From Mucidula mucida (taxonomy: Eukaryota; Basidiomycota; Agaricomycetes; Agaricales; Physalacriaceae), in NCBI GenBank assembly GCA_015501055.1, contig JADNYV010000052.1:1-64000 (forward strand): DNA of 64,000 bases, in the 5' to 3' direction. Positions 22,456 through 33,581 of the stretch are shown here, piece by piece. The notes under the pieces were generated by a model. It saw nothing but the letters and a program-made list of their open reading frames with translations. It was not told where the DNA came from and ran no database searches. The translations under genes and the position numbers were made by a program. Positions within the stretch are counted from its first letter, which is position 1. Each line of letters starts with the position of its first letter.

Positions 22456-23240
22456 ATGCTATCTCGCAATCTGCTCCTAAGAATCGCGTCTACCAATTCA
22501 GCAGGACGTAGCAAAGTGTCCCTCCTATTTGGTGCAAGATACCTCCACGCGAGTAATCAAGCTCCCAGAGAACCTTGCAAAGAGAGACTCAAGCGTGGAG
22601 ATGTGGTGTTCCAGAAAAACATTCTTGGCTTTGCGGGTATGTTTACTTCGCGTTTCCATTCGACCAGATATCGCGGGACTAACATATCTATTTAGCTGCT
22701 TTTGTAATCGGCGGCGCAGTTGCCTGGAGCGGTTATTCTTTTCGCCACAAGGAAGACGACCCACGTATCATGTTTGCAAATGTCGTCGCCAAAAGCCTTT
22801 GGCACATTGACAGGACAGCATTCGCTTCCACAGACTTCTCCTCCTTCGAGTCCACGATGAGATACTTTCATGCCTGCGTTCTCGTATCCGAGTGGGCGAT
22901 ACATCAGTCTCACGGCCGCATAGGGCCCCGGGATCGTTTGCAGTTGGAGGATATTGCAGCTATTCCCGACCGCGACAAGATCGACGCGAAGTTCACCGCG
23001 CTCCTAGCGATGCCGGATAGCCAGCAGAAGAGCCTATATCACAGGAAAGTGCGGTCAGCGTGTATGGACATGCATAGGTTCTTCCAAGATTTCAATTCTT
23101 TGTCGCATGACGAGATTGAGATTCTGTGCAGCAAACCTGTGAATGAGCTGACGCAAGAGGAAAGGATGGCCGTCTTTGGCATTGGATTTGGTACGAACAT
23201 GTTGATACGCACTAGCTGGTGGTCGTGCCCAGTACGGTAG
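22456..23240 (+). CDS. Unrecognised family C, copy 3
   Basis: Exons 22456-22636 and 22696-23240 (59-nt intron, gtatgt...atttag) give 241 residues. The N-terminus LSRNLLLRIASTNSAGRSKV is an amphipathic, Arg-containing presequence-like region. The hydrophobic segment AAFVIGGAVAWSGYS precedes the conserved domain (DDPRIMFANVVAKSLWHIDR, FASTDFSSFESTMRYFHACV, SEW, ALLAMPDSQQKSLYH, ACMDMHRFFQDFNSLS, ELTQEERM, GIGFGTNMLIRTSWW). The intron lies at the same place as in copies 1 and 2, just before the hydrophobic segment, which confirms common descent. It is the best preserved of the four. A mitochondrial inner-membrane or matrix-facing protein is a guess from the N-terminus only. Confidence 0.7.
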
Positions 23241-24336
23241 ACAGAGATGTCGTGGCTTTCGGCGTTGTTAAGAATACCCAATATACATATAGCTTGATGA
23301 AAGGGTTTCTCTGAACCTCAGTCTCAACGATTTAAGCTGCATCAAATAGTATGAGACGCGTCGAGTCTCGACGCGCATCTAACTCTAAGATGGAGACAAA
23401 GTTATGTTGTGTCACTTCATTTCTAGCTGCTATAGGCGTGATTGGCCTAGATAGGGACTACACATCAGAACTAGTGGTCTCTATCGCGAGAGAAACATGC
23501 CGTGAAATCAATCAATCTTCAGGGAGGTCAGCGTTCAACAGTGGCTGTGCATCCTTCCTTCTTTCTTCCTTCCATCATGATTACAATGTGCAACTGTGCT
23601 TTCAGCTCGCTCGCGCAGATATGCAGCTAATCTATAGGAAACTCTTCAATACTAAGACACATACCCGCAGTCTGGTTCTTGGTACGTGCGACTTTTTACA
23701 AACTCTCTTACGCAGTTCAACGTGTTAACCGACAGCCTTTGACAGCAACTGTAGACAGGCGCCACAGCAACGTCTTGAAACAGCTATCGGAGTGTTCTCA
23801 GCCGGAACAAGATAATTCATTTCCGAAGAGCAACTTGCCTCGAGGGTCATCACGAGCATCTGTCTTCTTCCTGCCACCTGTAAATTCGTTCGAAGTCGGA
23901 CGTGCTTAGTGCATGCGTTAGGCATCTGCTATGACAGCCGTTATGGTCTTGCTGACGACGCGAGACCGGAGGGAGGGGAACTGCGAAAGAAACACCCACT
24001 CGTTTCCAGGTCTGTTAGGTTCGCTAGTTATTCGGGACATTGTTGACTGATCAAGTTGCTTCAGTTGATCTTACGAGCGCTTAGCTCTTCATCGCCTCAT
24101 AGTCTCATCTCCCGGCTCCGTCAATGTCCTGACGGCATCAAGCTAGAGGTGGCCATAGCCGTATTACTGCTTTTGGAAAGATGATCCCGATCCCATTGTT
24201 CGCCACGATCGACAGTCATAATGGATAGCACAGCAAGGCGTCCACAATCGACGCGTGGCTCTCCCTGGGGCTTGTTTGTTAGCCTCTCATATCTTGGTTT
24301 CCTCCCACCACCTTGCCTCCGCGACACCCTCCCATC
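23241..24336. other. Intergenic, no supported gene
   Basis: An ORF at 23351-23728 (125 codons, plus) has a plausible composition but no motif, no homologue in the window and no supporting splice structure. Confidence 0.3.
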
Positions 24337-26428
24337 ATGTCTAGGTCCGCGCCAAATTTCATTAACTTGGCCCTCCGCTCGCAAGAGCTCTGTCGCTGGT
24401 GTCGGAGCAGCGTTGCCGACATCCTAGACTCATGTCTGCCCCACGGCGGCTCGGATACAACGCGTCCAGTAGCTACCCAGGCCGACTTCCGATCTGGCAA
24501 TGCAGGCTGTACTCTCGAGGAATGTGTACGTGGCAACTCCACCGCTTCGTTCCAAACTTACCAGATTGATAGGCTGACTTCATTCATTGCAATATGGGCT
24601 CGGAGCAGTGTCAACAGCTACCACTCAGTCCAACAGTGATACACGAAGAAGGCTTTCGCACATCAATCGTTGGCCTCAAGTCTCCCCTTGCTACCACTCC
24701 CAATGCTTTCACTTTCCTCGAAGGTTTTGTGTTTGTCGCGTCCGAGGACTCGGATCCGTTCGTTGACTATGCGTCTGTCGCGGAGAACAAGGCGCGTCGA
24801 TTCAGCCTTGATTCCTCTCCGAAGTCGTTGAGGCTAGTTGGCGAGCTCCTTGCCTACGCGGGGCGTGTCTTCGCCACCCAATATCGCCATCATCTCATCA
24901 CACTCGTGTTATTCGCACGAACCGCTCGTCTCATTCGCTGGGACAGGACACAAGCGCTTGTTTCGGCCTCATTCGACTACAGGGAGAACTCCGACATCCT
25001 CACCTTGATTCTGCAGCGCTTCACGCGTATGTCTACTCTACAGAGGGGCACGGATCCTTTCATAACAGAGGAAGAAGTTTCATTGGAAAAGTTGGGCTCC
25101 TCCGAGAAGCGCTAAAGCAAGCGCCACCTGAGGTACGAGAGCACGCGGGGGATGAATGTCTCGGCCTCATGGTGCTGCCCGGCAATGAAGACCTTCCGCT
25201 TCTGCTTCTCGCGTCAAAGACGGTTGCGTCGACAATACAGGCTCCCTTCTGCCATCGCGGTTCCATATCTCCTCCCAGATGCGCCTATAACGTACACACT
25301 CGTACCTTCGTTTTACTACTGGATGCGTTCGTTTGCAAAGGAGCAGTCTACTCGGATGTTCACACCGCTCTGCATCACCATGACGTGCCGAATGTCCCGA
25401 CCTTGCTCTGGCAGGGCGTGGTCAACACCAAATGTTGCAATAGTGGTTTATCCATTCATCGCAGCGCTGTCGAGTCCATCTCAGGTCTGAGATTGGAGTC
25501 GTGTCGAGACGCGAGGCGACTTGCTCGATATTTTGCAGATATCTGTCAAAGTAAGTTGGATGTTCAGCAAAATTTTCGATCCTAAGCTTATCTTCATCCA
25601 GCTGTTGAAAATGCTGGGAAGCACGGTATCTTTCATGGGCGCATCTGCCCAATGAACATACGTTTACGCAATGGTCGCGCTTGTTTAATCAATTGGCCAC
25701 AGGTCCTATCACCCGATGACGGTAGACTTATTACTGATTTCATCGAGGTCCGTTTTCACACGTGTCCCATCGATTCACTGCTCACACTCCACCAGGAACC
25801 CGAACTCGTGAGTTATAATTCAGTCCGACGTTTGTCGCCTACCGATCAAATATACGCGTCTCTCGAAGACGACCTGGAATCTGTTCTATGGGTCTTCGTC
25901 GAAGCCGTTCTACGAGATTTCGCTATCGATTCCGCCGAGCAGCTATTCCATCTCTTCATGATGGATCAGCCTGCCTACGTCGCCCAACACAAGAAGTTGT
26001 TCCTGCGAAGCGCCTTTGACGATGTCACATTCCTACCAGAGGTGCAATGGTTAAATGACCTCCTCTACAAACTCTGCGAGCACAAAGATATATCTTCCCA
26101 GACCTTTAGACGGTATGGGTTCGACGACGTTTCAATTTGCGTACAAGAGGAATCGCCGCTGTTCTCTGATTCGGAAGGAAGCACTTTATGTGCTTATGAT
26201 TCAGAATCGGAGTCGGAGGGGAAGTCGACGTCTAAGCGGAAAGCTGAAGATCCAGAGCTTGATGATGATGACGTTCACGTTGAGAAGCGGGCGCGATGGG
26301 ATTATGTTTGGGACAGTGTGGCGGTGAAAGCGGGAGGTGCTTCTCCTGCCAGCACTGTCTATTCACCTTTGTCTCCAGAGTTTCTTCCTGTATTAGATAT
26401 GAGTGAGCCTTGGGATATTTCTATCTAG
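24337..26428 (+). CDS. FunK1 fungal-type protein kinase, catalytically degenerate and frameshifted
   Basis: The clear domain starts near 24594; an upstream ATG at 24337 with one intron is possible. The N-lobe region reads LLAYAGRVFATQYRHHL, TARLIRWDRTQALVSASFDY and RFTRMSTLQRGTDPF, all FunK1 hallmarks. One base appears missing near 25095: the frame shifts between VSLEKLG and LLREALKQAPPEV. The C-lobe has HGRICPMNI where the family has HRD...N, and CLINWPQV where it has IDWD, so the loop aspartate and the metal-binding aspartate are both replaced. SLEDDLESVLWVFVEAVLRD is the family's DDLES helix. The tail is acidic and basic (KRKAEDPELDDDDVHVEKRA). The protein would be a pseudokinase even if the frame were intact. 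tRNA-Ala lies 84 bases downstream. Confidence 0.7.
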
Positions 26429-26511
26429 GATTTGTGAATGCACTTTTTTTTTGTTTGATACCTCCTCGGAATAGGCACCATCAAAGCTCTTGTCTGAAGA
26501 ACCTTACACAT

Positions 26512-26583
26512 GGGCTCTTGGCACAGGGGTAGCGCGCACGCTTCGCATGCGTGAGGTCGTGGGTTCAAATCCCACAGTGTCCA
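26512..26583 (+). tRNA. tRNA-Ala (anticodon CGC)
   Basis: A 72-nt cloverleaf: acceptor GGGCTCT with AGTGTCC plus discriminator A (one T-T mismatch and one G-T pair), a D-arm with AGGGGTA loop, a perfect anticodon stem CACGC/GCGTG with loop TTCGCAT (CGC at 34-36), and a perfect T-arm GTGGG/CCCAC with loop TTCAAAT. No intron. The internal A and B box regions are present. The 3' half is echoed at 60775-60803. Confidence 0.85.
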
Positions 26584-26815
26584 TTTTGCAGTTGGCACAA
26601 TCTTTTTCGTCTAAGTGATTGCCATTTTGACTCTGGAGGTTCCTGGTTGTAACACAGCTGAGTCCAACCAGGACCAAGAACCAGAACCTCTTATAGTTAG
26701 ACCTAAGAAAGAACAGGTATTTTACTAAAAGTCGTCGGCGGCTACTCGTACACCGTACAATAGAGCATCGGAGACACTAGAAGAACACAACAAAAGCAAC
26801 CTTCTCATATCGCGG

Positions 26816-28516
26816 TCAGTACATTCGAGGATCACTGTTCTCATATCTACAGATGTAGAAGAGCAAACCAGACACGCGGAGTGCTTTGATGCGCTGGTGT
26901 TGGTTATCCGTGAAGTCGAAGACACCTTCAGCTAGCGCGTGGAGGGTAAATGATTCCAATTCAGTGTATGACGCCACCCTAGGAACAGCCCCGTTTGGCA
27001 TCTCACTGAGCCCTCGGCGAGACTCCAAGAATGTTAGAAGTTTGTCGATGAAGGCGTTCTGGCTCTCGGCACAGAAGTCGCGGATGTAAGAGATGTCGAG
27101 TGCCAGGGCGCGTAGGGAGGGAAGGGATTGTACCGAGGAAAGAAGCTGTGTGACGGACTCGGTACCTGCTTCGATACGAAGGAGAGATAACTCTTGGAGG
27201 GAAACACATTGGCGTATGAGGGAGCCGCTGGAACTGATGTGGTCAATGCCATCTGCGAAGCCGTGTAAGGTAAGGCGCCGTAAAGCGCAGCCTGATCTCT
27301 GAAGCATGTCTTCGGCGCGTATAACCATCCCAGGAGAGCTTACCATCATACGCAATCACTCTAGAGATGGTGTACGAAGCTTGGCCAAAACATCGTCAAT
27401 GGTCGGGGTCTCGACAATGAGGTCAGTCAGGGAGACCATGGTGAGATATTGGCCCGGGGTGGGCCCAAGTTCAATGCCATCATCTTGGAATGATGCATGC
27501 AGATCTTCGTTATCCCAGTCCTCAGCAAAGGTAAGAAGACGAATATTGCGCGCTCTGGAAAGGATGTGCAGAGTGGACTGCACTGATGTAAGATGTTGGC
27601 CTAAGTATCGAGCTCGGAGCTCAAGGCTGTCCAGGTAACTCCAGCCGAGGTCAATTGTTGGTTTGGAATATGTCTTGTATGGGGTAATGGAGAGATGCTT
27701 CGGGGCGTGCGGAAGAGAAATGGCGTCAAAGACAATGTTGTTGGACATCGAGCACAAATCCATGCTCTCTAACATTGTCAGGTAATTAACAAAATGACGA
27801 AACTCGTGGAGATTCAAGCACGCCAAATCGCTTGTATTGATGCGAAGTCGCTGGATACGACTGGCAAGGGACAAAAGCAATGGGAATGCGGGGCTGGAGT
27901 CCGAAAAGCTATTGTCCAGATATACATTCACCCAGAGAGGGGACGTAGCGGAGCGAGTAATAGCCATGGACACACCAGTTACCCGAGACAAACAGCGCAG
28001 GTATTCTTGGGAAACATGAGTAAAGTTTCTGACTCCGCTGCGTCTGTTGGAAGGACATGTGAGCGACAAAGTACATTGCCGCCAAAGCTGCGGATCCGTG
28101 GCCGCAATGTGATTCCATGAGCGACACACGGAGGTAAGGATGGTTGGCGCAACGATGTAGTAATGGGAAGGATTTTTAGCACTCCGTTCGCAAGCGAAAA
28201 GGAAAATTTCGTGCAGAATATCAGCGGGCAATCTGCGCACAGGATTCAGTACCAGACCGCAGTTTTGAACCTTCCATGCTAGCGCCTCTCGCTCAATCAT
28301 CAGCCCCTCAAGGGCCTCACGCATCTCTCCGATAGTCTCATCCAGATCCGACAGATGCTTTGCACCATCGTGACGAATCTGGCGAAACTCTTCGTCTTCA
28401 CTGGAAGAAGGAGGATCGTTTGTGGCAAGTAAGCGTGCGATGTCGGGCGGGGGCTGCGGCTCGCTTGTACGGTAGCCGAAACATGTCGATTGACAGTAAT
28501 CACAACGATGGGCCAT
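26816..28516 (-). CDS. F-box protein with an in-frame stop codon
   Basis: The ATG at 28516 gives AHRCDYCQSTCFGYRTSEP, a common start of Agaricomycete F-box proteins. A coiled region (DLDETIGEMREALEGLMIER) precedes the F-box VRRLPADILHEIFLFACERS and SVCRSWNHIAATDPQLW. An LRR-like remainder ends RLTLHGFADG...DFTDNQHQRIKALRV at 26816. A TGA at 27356-27358 interrupts the frame in LRTPSLE-stop-LRMM, where relatives typically have SLESL; the same frame then continues for 180 codons. Either a Ser-to-stop change, a sequencing error, or an 84-nt in-frame intron (gtacac...atcag, about 27296-27379) that removes the stop. The rest looks functional. It would act as a substrate adaptor of an SCF ubiquitin ligase. 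Confidence 0.7.
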
Positions 28517-29097
28517 CTGAATATCCTGTGTTAGGATGAGAACGCGAGCCTGTTTAACGACTTACACAGTGTCGAACAATTTTGAGGGTAGGGCAGAACA
28601 CAGGCAACTTGGGGACCGCTGTCGACGACCGCTGAGGACAACGTTGAAGACACGAGGCGCTTATGCATCTGCTGCTCTTCGGAACTTTTGACAGCATCAT
28701 GTGAGTGACGCGCCGAAAGATACTCATTTCCAAAAATACTGATAGGTTGCGCCATTGGCTCACCCATTATTTCGTATTTCGGGAAGAGTAAATGCGCGTG
28801 TGCGCAGGTAGACACATTCTAGGAGAAACAATGGATGAATGGGTAAATTGGCCCATCTTCACGCGCTTGAAGACAACCTACATAGAAGATCCTGATAGAG
28901 AATTGACGAATCATAAGCCGACACGAGAGATTTGTTCAGAAAGCTACCAATGCCCGCCTCCTGGACCTTTGAAAAGATGATCCATTGACTAGCACTGAGA
29001 GACAATATGTCAATCAGAAAGGTTAAGGAACGCTCGCCTGCCATCCATGATGGGATGATTGACGAGTCTACTGGAAAGAAAAACCACCCCCTCTCGG
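28517..29097. other. Upstream region of the F-box gene, nothing else recognised
   Basis: A possible 5' leader intron (gtaagtcg...cag, about 28516-28567) ends next to the F-box ATG. An open frame at 28531-28815 on the minus strand probably reflects leader sequence rather than protein. Confidence 0.3.
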
Positions 29098-29631
29098 CTA
29101 AAGAGCTTCCTTGAATTGGGACTGTCTTGAGGCTCCGTGTGCAGACTTAATCTTCAAACAATGCTTCGATCTGAACAGTTGACTGTAACCAGACGGTACG
29201 CGGTTTTCCGTGAGCTTCATGGCACTATCATAAGAGCGGTAATAGCAAGACCGAAGGGAAGAGCGACCAATTACCTTCCACCAGACTCCAAAACCAAAAT
29301 TCGAGATATAGTTTTCCTTGAGTCGAAGCCAGTACACGTCCCGCCGTTCCGACATAAGCTGAGCGCTTTGTGTGAGCCTGAAAATCCCTCCGATTGTTGA
29401 TATAGTCGAAAACGTCGAACTCAGAATTGTGAACACATCGTTTGTCCTTTTGAAGCTGTCCAACGTCTCCCAAATCTGTGGTGATATGGAGTGAAGGTTT
29501 TTTGCCGCGTTTTCTTCGAGAGCCGACCAGAGGACCAGCCCTAGTAACAGCACCGCAATCGGGCCAATGATCTCTCTCGCACTAGTAGTAGACATTTTGG
29601 GAAGAAGGTTAGAGGGATTGAAGTAGGCCAT
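29098..29631 (-). CDS. Hypothetical membrane protein
   Basis: The ATG at 29631 gives AYFNPSNLLPKMSTTSARE, with a second possible start at MSTTSARE. One strong span (IIGPIAVLLLGLVLWSAL) and a weaker Ser/Thr/Ile-rich segment (VFTILSSTFSTISTIGGIF) are separated by a helical linker. The frame is open for 177 codons. The last part (after FGVWWK) may be intronic, because a gtaatt donor occurs there and the later translation looks like noise. No family recognised, and the exact 3' end is uncertain. Confidence 0.4.
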   Translation of the reverse strand: MAYFNPSNLLPKMSTTSAREIIGPIAVLLLGLVLWSALEENAAKNLHSISPQIWETLDSFKRTNDVFTILSSTFSTISTIGGIFRLTQSAQLMSERRDVYWLRLKENYISNFGFGVWWKVIGRSSLRSCYYRSYDSAMKLTENRVPSGYSQLFRSKHCLKIKSAHGASRQSQFKEAL

Positions 29632-30705
29632 GTGTGAGTTTAAGTATCCAGCTGTGGCGCACCCGTCTAATTTGAGTCAATTTGGGTACATTGGTCTGAT
29701 CGTTGTGACTTGAGCCTGGAGAAATGGACAGCACGGTATGTGTTGATACCAATTGACAGCGCACTCCGAGTCGCGAGGGTCGTTCCCATTACTTCCTTTC
29801 GACCATCCCTCGACGTTGCGAAGAGATACCGGTTGATGTCGGTATGTACACAGTGGACAGGGTTCATTCCATATGCCACATAGATGGAGACTAAAGAAAT
29901 ACGATGATGGTGGCAGCTAAAGATTTCAAGTGCGTGAGAAAACCAACTACTGCGTCCGATGGTGAGTGCCGTAATATGTGCCCTCGAACTTGCCTCCGAC
30001 TTCGAACTCTGTGTAATTCCTCGTTGGCGCCTATGATGGGGGCTCGGTGCGCTCACAGTTAAGAGGCAGTTACGCGTGTCCTCCACAACCGCTTCTTCCG
30101 CACGAGAACGTCCATGCCATCCATATCTTATCTTGAAACAGACCACCCAGATGCTCAGCCGCCAGCCACCGTGCGACTGTAACTAGTGCGTCGCTCGCGG
30201 TCGTCGGGCCCCAACCGTAATCGTACCTACTTACCTCACAGCATGCGGCGATATCTACGGCAATCTGTATGCTGTCAGTGAAGCGGGTTCCTTGACGCGT
30301 CGAGACAACAATTCGAAGAACACTTTTTATCTCGCCTAGATTGCTTTGGAATCAAGGTCTGCACCACACTTGCCATATACCCACTCAAACAGCCATCGTG
30401 TTTATTGTATCTCTTTGCTCTAGAAATGTGCTGCCCCAGAGGCATAAATACTCTTTGCACGTATACGAGGCATGCACAATACCAAAGTTTCGGACAAGTC
30501 GGCGATACGCCCCCAATCTTGCCTTCCTCTCTCCATGGGATATATTCTTCCTCGAATCGGACATTTAGCGATGACTCTTCGTCTGCGTCAGAGTTAGTTT
30601 AAGACGTTTCGTCACCGACGACGCAAGTCCCACATATAAGGACTAGTGCTTGTTGTGCGTCGATTTACCATTCTTCCCTAGAAATCTTCGCATCGCATTG
30701 CTATT
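29632..30705. other. Intergenic, promoter side of the catalase gene
   Basis: No gene recognised. The catalase ATG at 30706 is preceded by pyrimidine-rich stretches typical of fungal promoters. Confidence 0.3.
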
Positions 30706-33339
30706 ATGACGGCTAAGGTTACCGACCTTCAGAAAGACACACATGTGCCCTCAAGCAAAACGGGTCTGACCACCGACCATGGCGTTTTTGTTTCTGACAC
30801 AGATAATTGGTGCGTGAAATACGCAATGATAGGCATTTTATTTTGACGTTACTCTATCAGGCTTCAAATCGCTGACGACGGTCCTGGTCCATTCACTTTG
30901 GAAGACCAAGTCGGTCGCGAGAAAATTCATCGCTTTGATCATGAGCGTATTCCGGAGCGCGTCGTATGTCTCATTGTTTCTTTCACTACTCACAGGATTC
31001 TCATTTGTATTTGACAAGGTTCATGCTCGGGGTGCAGCCGCCCATGGCTATTTCAAAGTCTTTGATGACCGCGCCAGCAAGTACACGTATGCGTCAGTTT
31101 TGACCGATGCTTCGCGCACGACGCCTGTCTTCGCTCGGTTCAGTACAGTCCAAGGCTCAAGGGGCAGCGCTGTAAGTAATTCTTAGTTCACAGTCACCGG
31201 TTTTACACTACTCTGCAGGACACTGTCCGCGACGTCCGTGGTTTCGCTGTCAAGTTTTACACGGCGAAGGAAACTGGGATATCGTCGGAAATGACATTCC
31301 CGTCTTCTTCATCCAAGACGCTATCAAGTTCCCCGACTTTGTGCACGCCGTGAAGCCCGAGCCGCACAATGAGGTTCCTACAGGACAGAGTGCGCATAAC
31401 AATTTTTGGGATTTCGTTGGTTTGCAGCCAGAATGCAAGTTCAGCATCGTTGTAATGAAGATTACTTTTAACAGTTTGTTTAGCCGCTCACATGGTTATG
31501 TGGGTCATGTCGGACCGAGGATCCCTCGCTCGTATCGCATGATGCAAGGATTTGGGGTTAACACTTTCACGTTGATGAACGCGGCTGGGGAGCGCTTTTT
31601 CGTCAAATTTCACTGGATTCCCGAGCTTGGTGTCCATAGTTTCGTTTGGGAGAGGCGCTCAAGATCGCTGGTCAAGATCCCGGTACGCATTGAATCGATT
31701 GAAGTACCTGAATCTGAACACTCGCCTGCACTTTCGTGCAGATTTCCACCGGAAGGACTTGCACGAAGCGATTGAGAACGGTGCTCCACCAAGTGGACAT
31801 TTGCCATACAGGTTATCCAGAGGCAGATGAGCAAAGTTCGAGTTTGACATTCTTGATGCGACGAAAGTTGGCCAGAGGAGTGGTGCCGCTCCAGCCTATC
31901 GGAGAGATGGTCTCAATAAGACTGTCGATGAGTACTTCCCCGAGACAGAGCAAGTCGCGTTCTGTACAAGCCATCTCGTTCCCGGTATTGGAATTAGCGA
32001 CGATCCTCTCCTCCAAGGACGTCAATTTTCGTATTTCGATACGCAGATTTCTCGTCTCGGCGTAAACTGGGAGCAAGTTAGTATGGTTTCTCTTCTCGTG
32101 CATACGGCACTAATTTGCTTGTAGATACCTATCAATCGACCAATTTGCCCGGTCATGAATCACAACCGTGATGGGAAACAACAGCACCGCATCATCAAGA
32201 GCAACGTAAATTATTGGCCCAACCGCGAGTCTTTCGCACCTCCCGTGCCTCCTTCCAATGGCGGTTATGCCGAGTAAGTTCGGCGCCATCACTCCACACC
32301 GCCAGATTCTCATACCATTCTCTTTAGGTACCCTGAGAAAGTCACTGGACTCAAACAACGCGTTCGAGGTAAAAAGTTCCAAGAGCACTTCAAACATGCA
32401 CAGCTATTCTTCAACTCGCTTACCGACTATGAGAAGCAACACCTCATGAACGCGATCTCTTTCGAGCTAGATCACTGCGATGATCCACGGGTCGTCAACA
32501 CGTACGCGAAAGTGATTGAACAAATCGACTACGAGTTGGCTTCTACGGTTATGAGCCACGTCGGCGGGCCCTCCCCTGACAAGTCCAAGTGATCGACGGG
32601 AACCCGGGCAAGACGTCTCCGGCTCTTTCTCAAGTAAGTCTTCCCATGCCATATCACTAAAAGTTGACACCCAATGAAAAAGCTTTACTACGCCCCAAGA
32701 CGCCCACCATCAAATCCCGGCGCATCGCCATCCTCGTCGGCGACGGCTTCAACTCTCTGGAAACCACCGCCATCCGCGGCGCGCTCAAAGCCGGCGGCGC
32801 TCTGTCGTTCCTCATCAGCACGCGGCGCGGGGAGATCCAACAAGCCGACTCGGGGCCCGCGCTGCAGGCGGATCACCACTTTGAGGGCATGCGCTCGACG
32901 ATGTTCGATGCGGTGATCGTGCCGTCGGGGAAGCATGGGGCGGCGCTCGCGCAGAATGGGCGCGTGGTGCATTGGATTCGGGAGGCGTTTGGGCATTGTA
33001 AGACGATTGGCGCTATTGGGGAAGGTACAGATCTTGCCGGTTGCGCTATCATTGCAGGTTATTGACCTTGCGTTTATAGGTGTCGGTGTCGTTGGAGAGG
33101 CATTGTCGTTACACGAAGTTATGCTGATCGATGTCGACAATGGCTCGTCGACCGACGTCGTATGTTCGTATGGGGTCGTTACAGCAGCCAAGTATGGTGT
33201 GGCGTCTGCTGCTGCGGAGGTTCTGAGCGTTGTGGCTGGTTCTGACAAGGGCTTTATCTCAAACTTCGCCTTTGAGGTTAGTAAGCACCGATGTTATGAA
33301 CGGGAGCTTGTAGGCTTGACCGCCAAGGTCGCATTTTGA
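30706..33339 (+). CDS. Large-subunit catalase with C-terminal DJ-1/PfpI-like domain; multiple one-base deletions
   Basis: A heme catalase that breaks down hydrogen peroxide. The start is [20 protein letters not shown] at 30706. [20 protein letters not shown] includes the catalytic His (VVHARG), followed by [16 protein letters not shown] and then [20 protein letters not shown] with the catalytic Asn region. [20 protein letters not shown] belongs to an intronic frame and is ignored. [49 protein letters not shown] and SHVGGPSP precede the C-terminal domain [20 protein letters not shown] and [15 protein letters not shown], which mark the long (clade 2) type. The frame is lost at about 31263, six times between 31785 and 31915, and again near 32591, always by one missing base, usually in a short homopolymer. 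Protein motifs on either side are intact, so the gene may be active and the assembly faulty. Confidence 0.85.
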
Positions 33340-33581
33340 ACAAACAGTGAATGAGTTGTACTTTTAGTTGTATTTTGCTTAGTGCCATTTGTATCAGTAG
33401 CAAATATGTTTACATTGCACTTGGAGTTCAAAGCTTTTCATTTATCTCAAGTGCAGTAGATAACTATCAACCATGACTTGTACTTGTATTCAGCGTAAAG
33501 GTAAGAAAACATCGTGAAGAGAGAGTCCCAAAAAAACGATAGTCCGCCTGCTATGTATTGAGAGCCATACCAATATCGCCG

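Noticed and set aside
10782..23240. Mating-type or secondary-metabolite gene cluster
   Set aside because: No homeodomain, pheromone receptor or biosynthetic core enzyme is present. The MBOAT and SDR genes alone do not make a cluster.
23351..23728. 125-codon plus-strand ORF
   Set aside because: No motif, no splice support and no paralogue; could be chance.
21865..27358. Reassignment of TGA to tryptophan
   Set aside because: TGA sits at a Trp position in family C copy 2 but at Ser and Arg positions in two F-box genes, and intact genes end in TGA. Ordinary nonsense changes fit better.
31681..31740. Coding stretch in the catalase gene reading [15 protein letters not shown]
   Set aside because: It lies in an intron with proper GT...AG ends (gtacgc...gtgcag), whose removal joins AGQDP to DFHRKDL as expected for catalases.
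32688..33248. 186-codon minus-strand frame
   Set aside because: Antisense to the DJ-1/PfpI-like domain of the catalase; high GC explains the openness.
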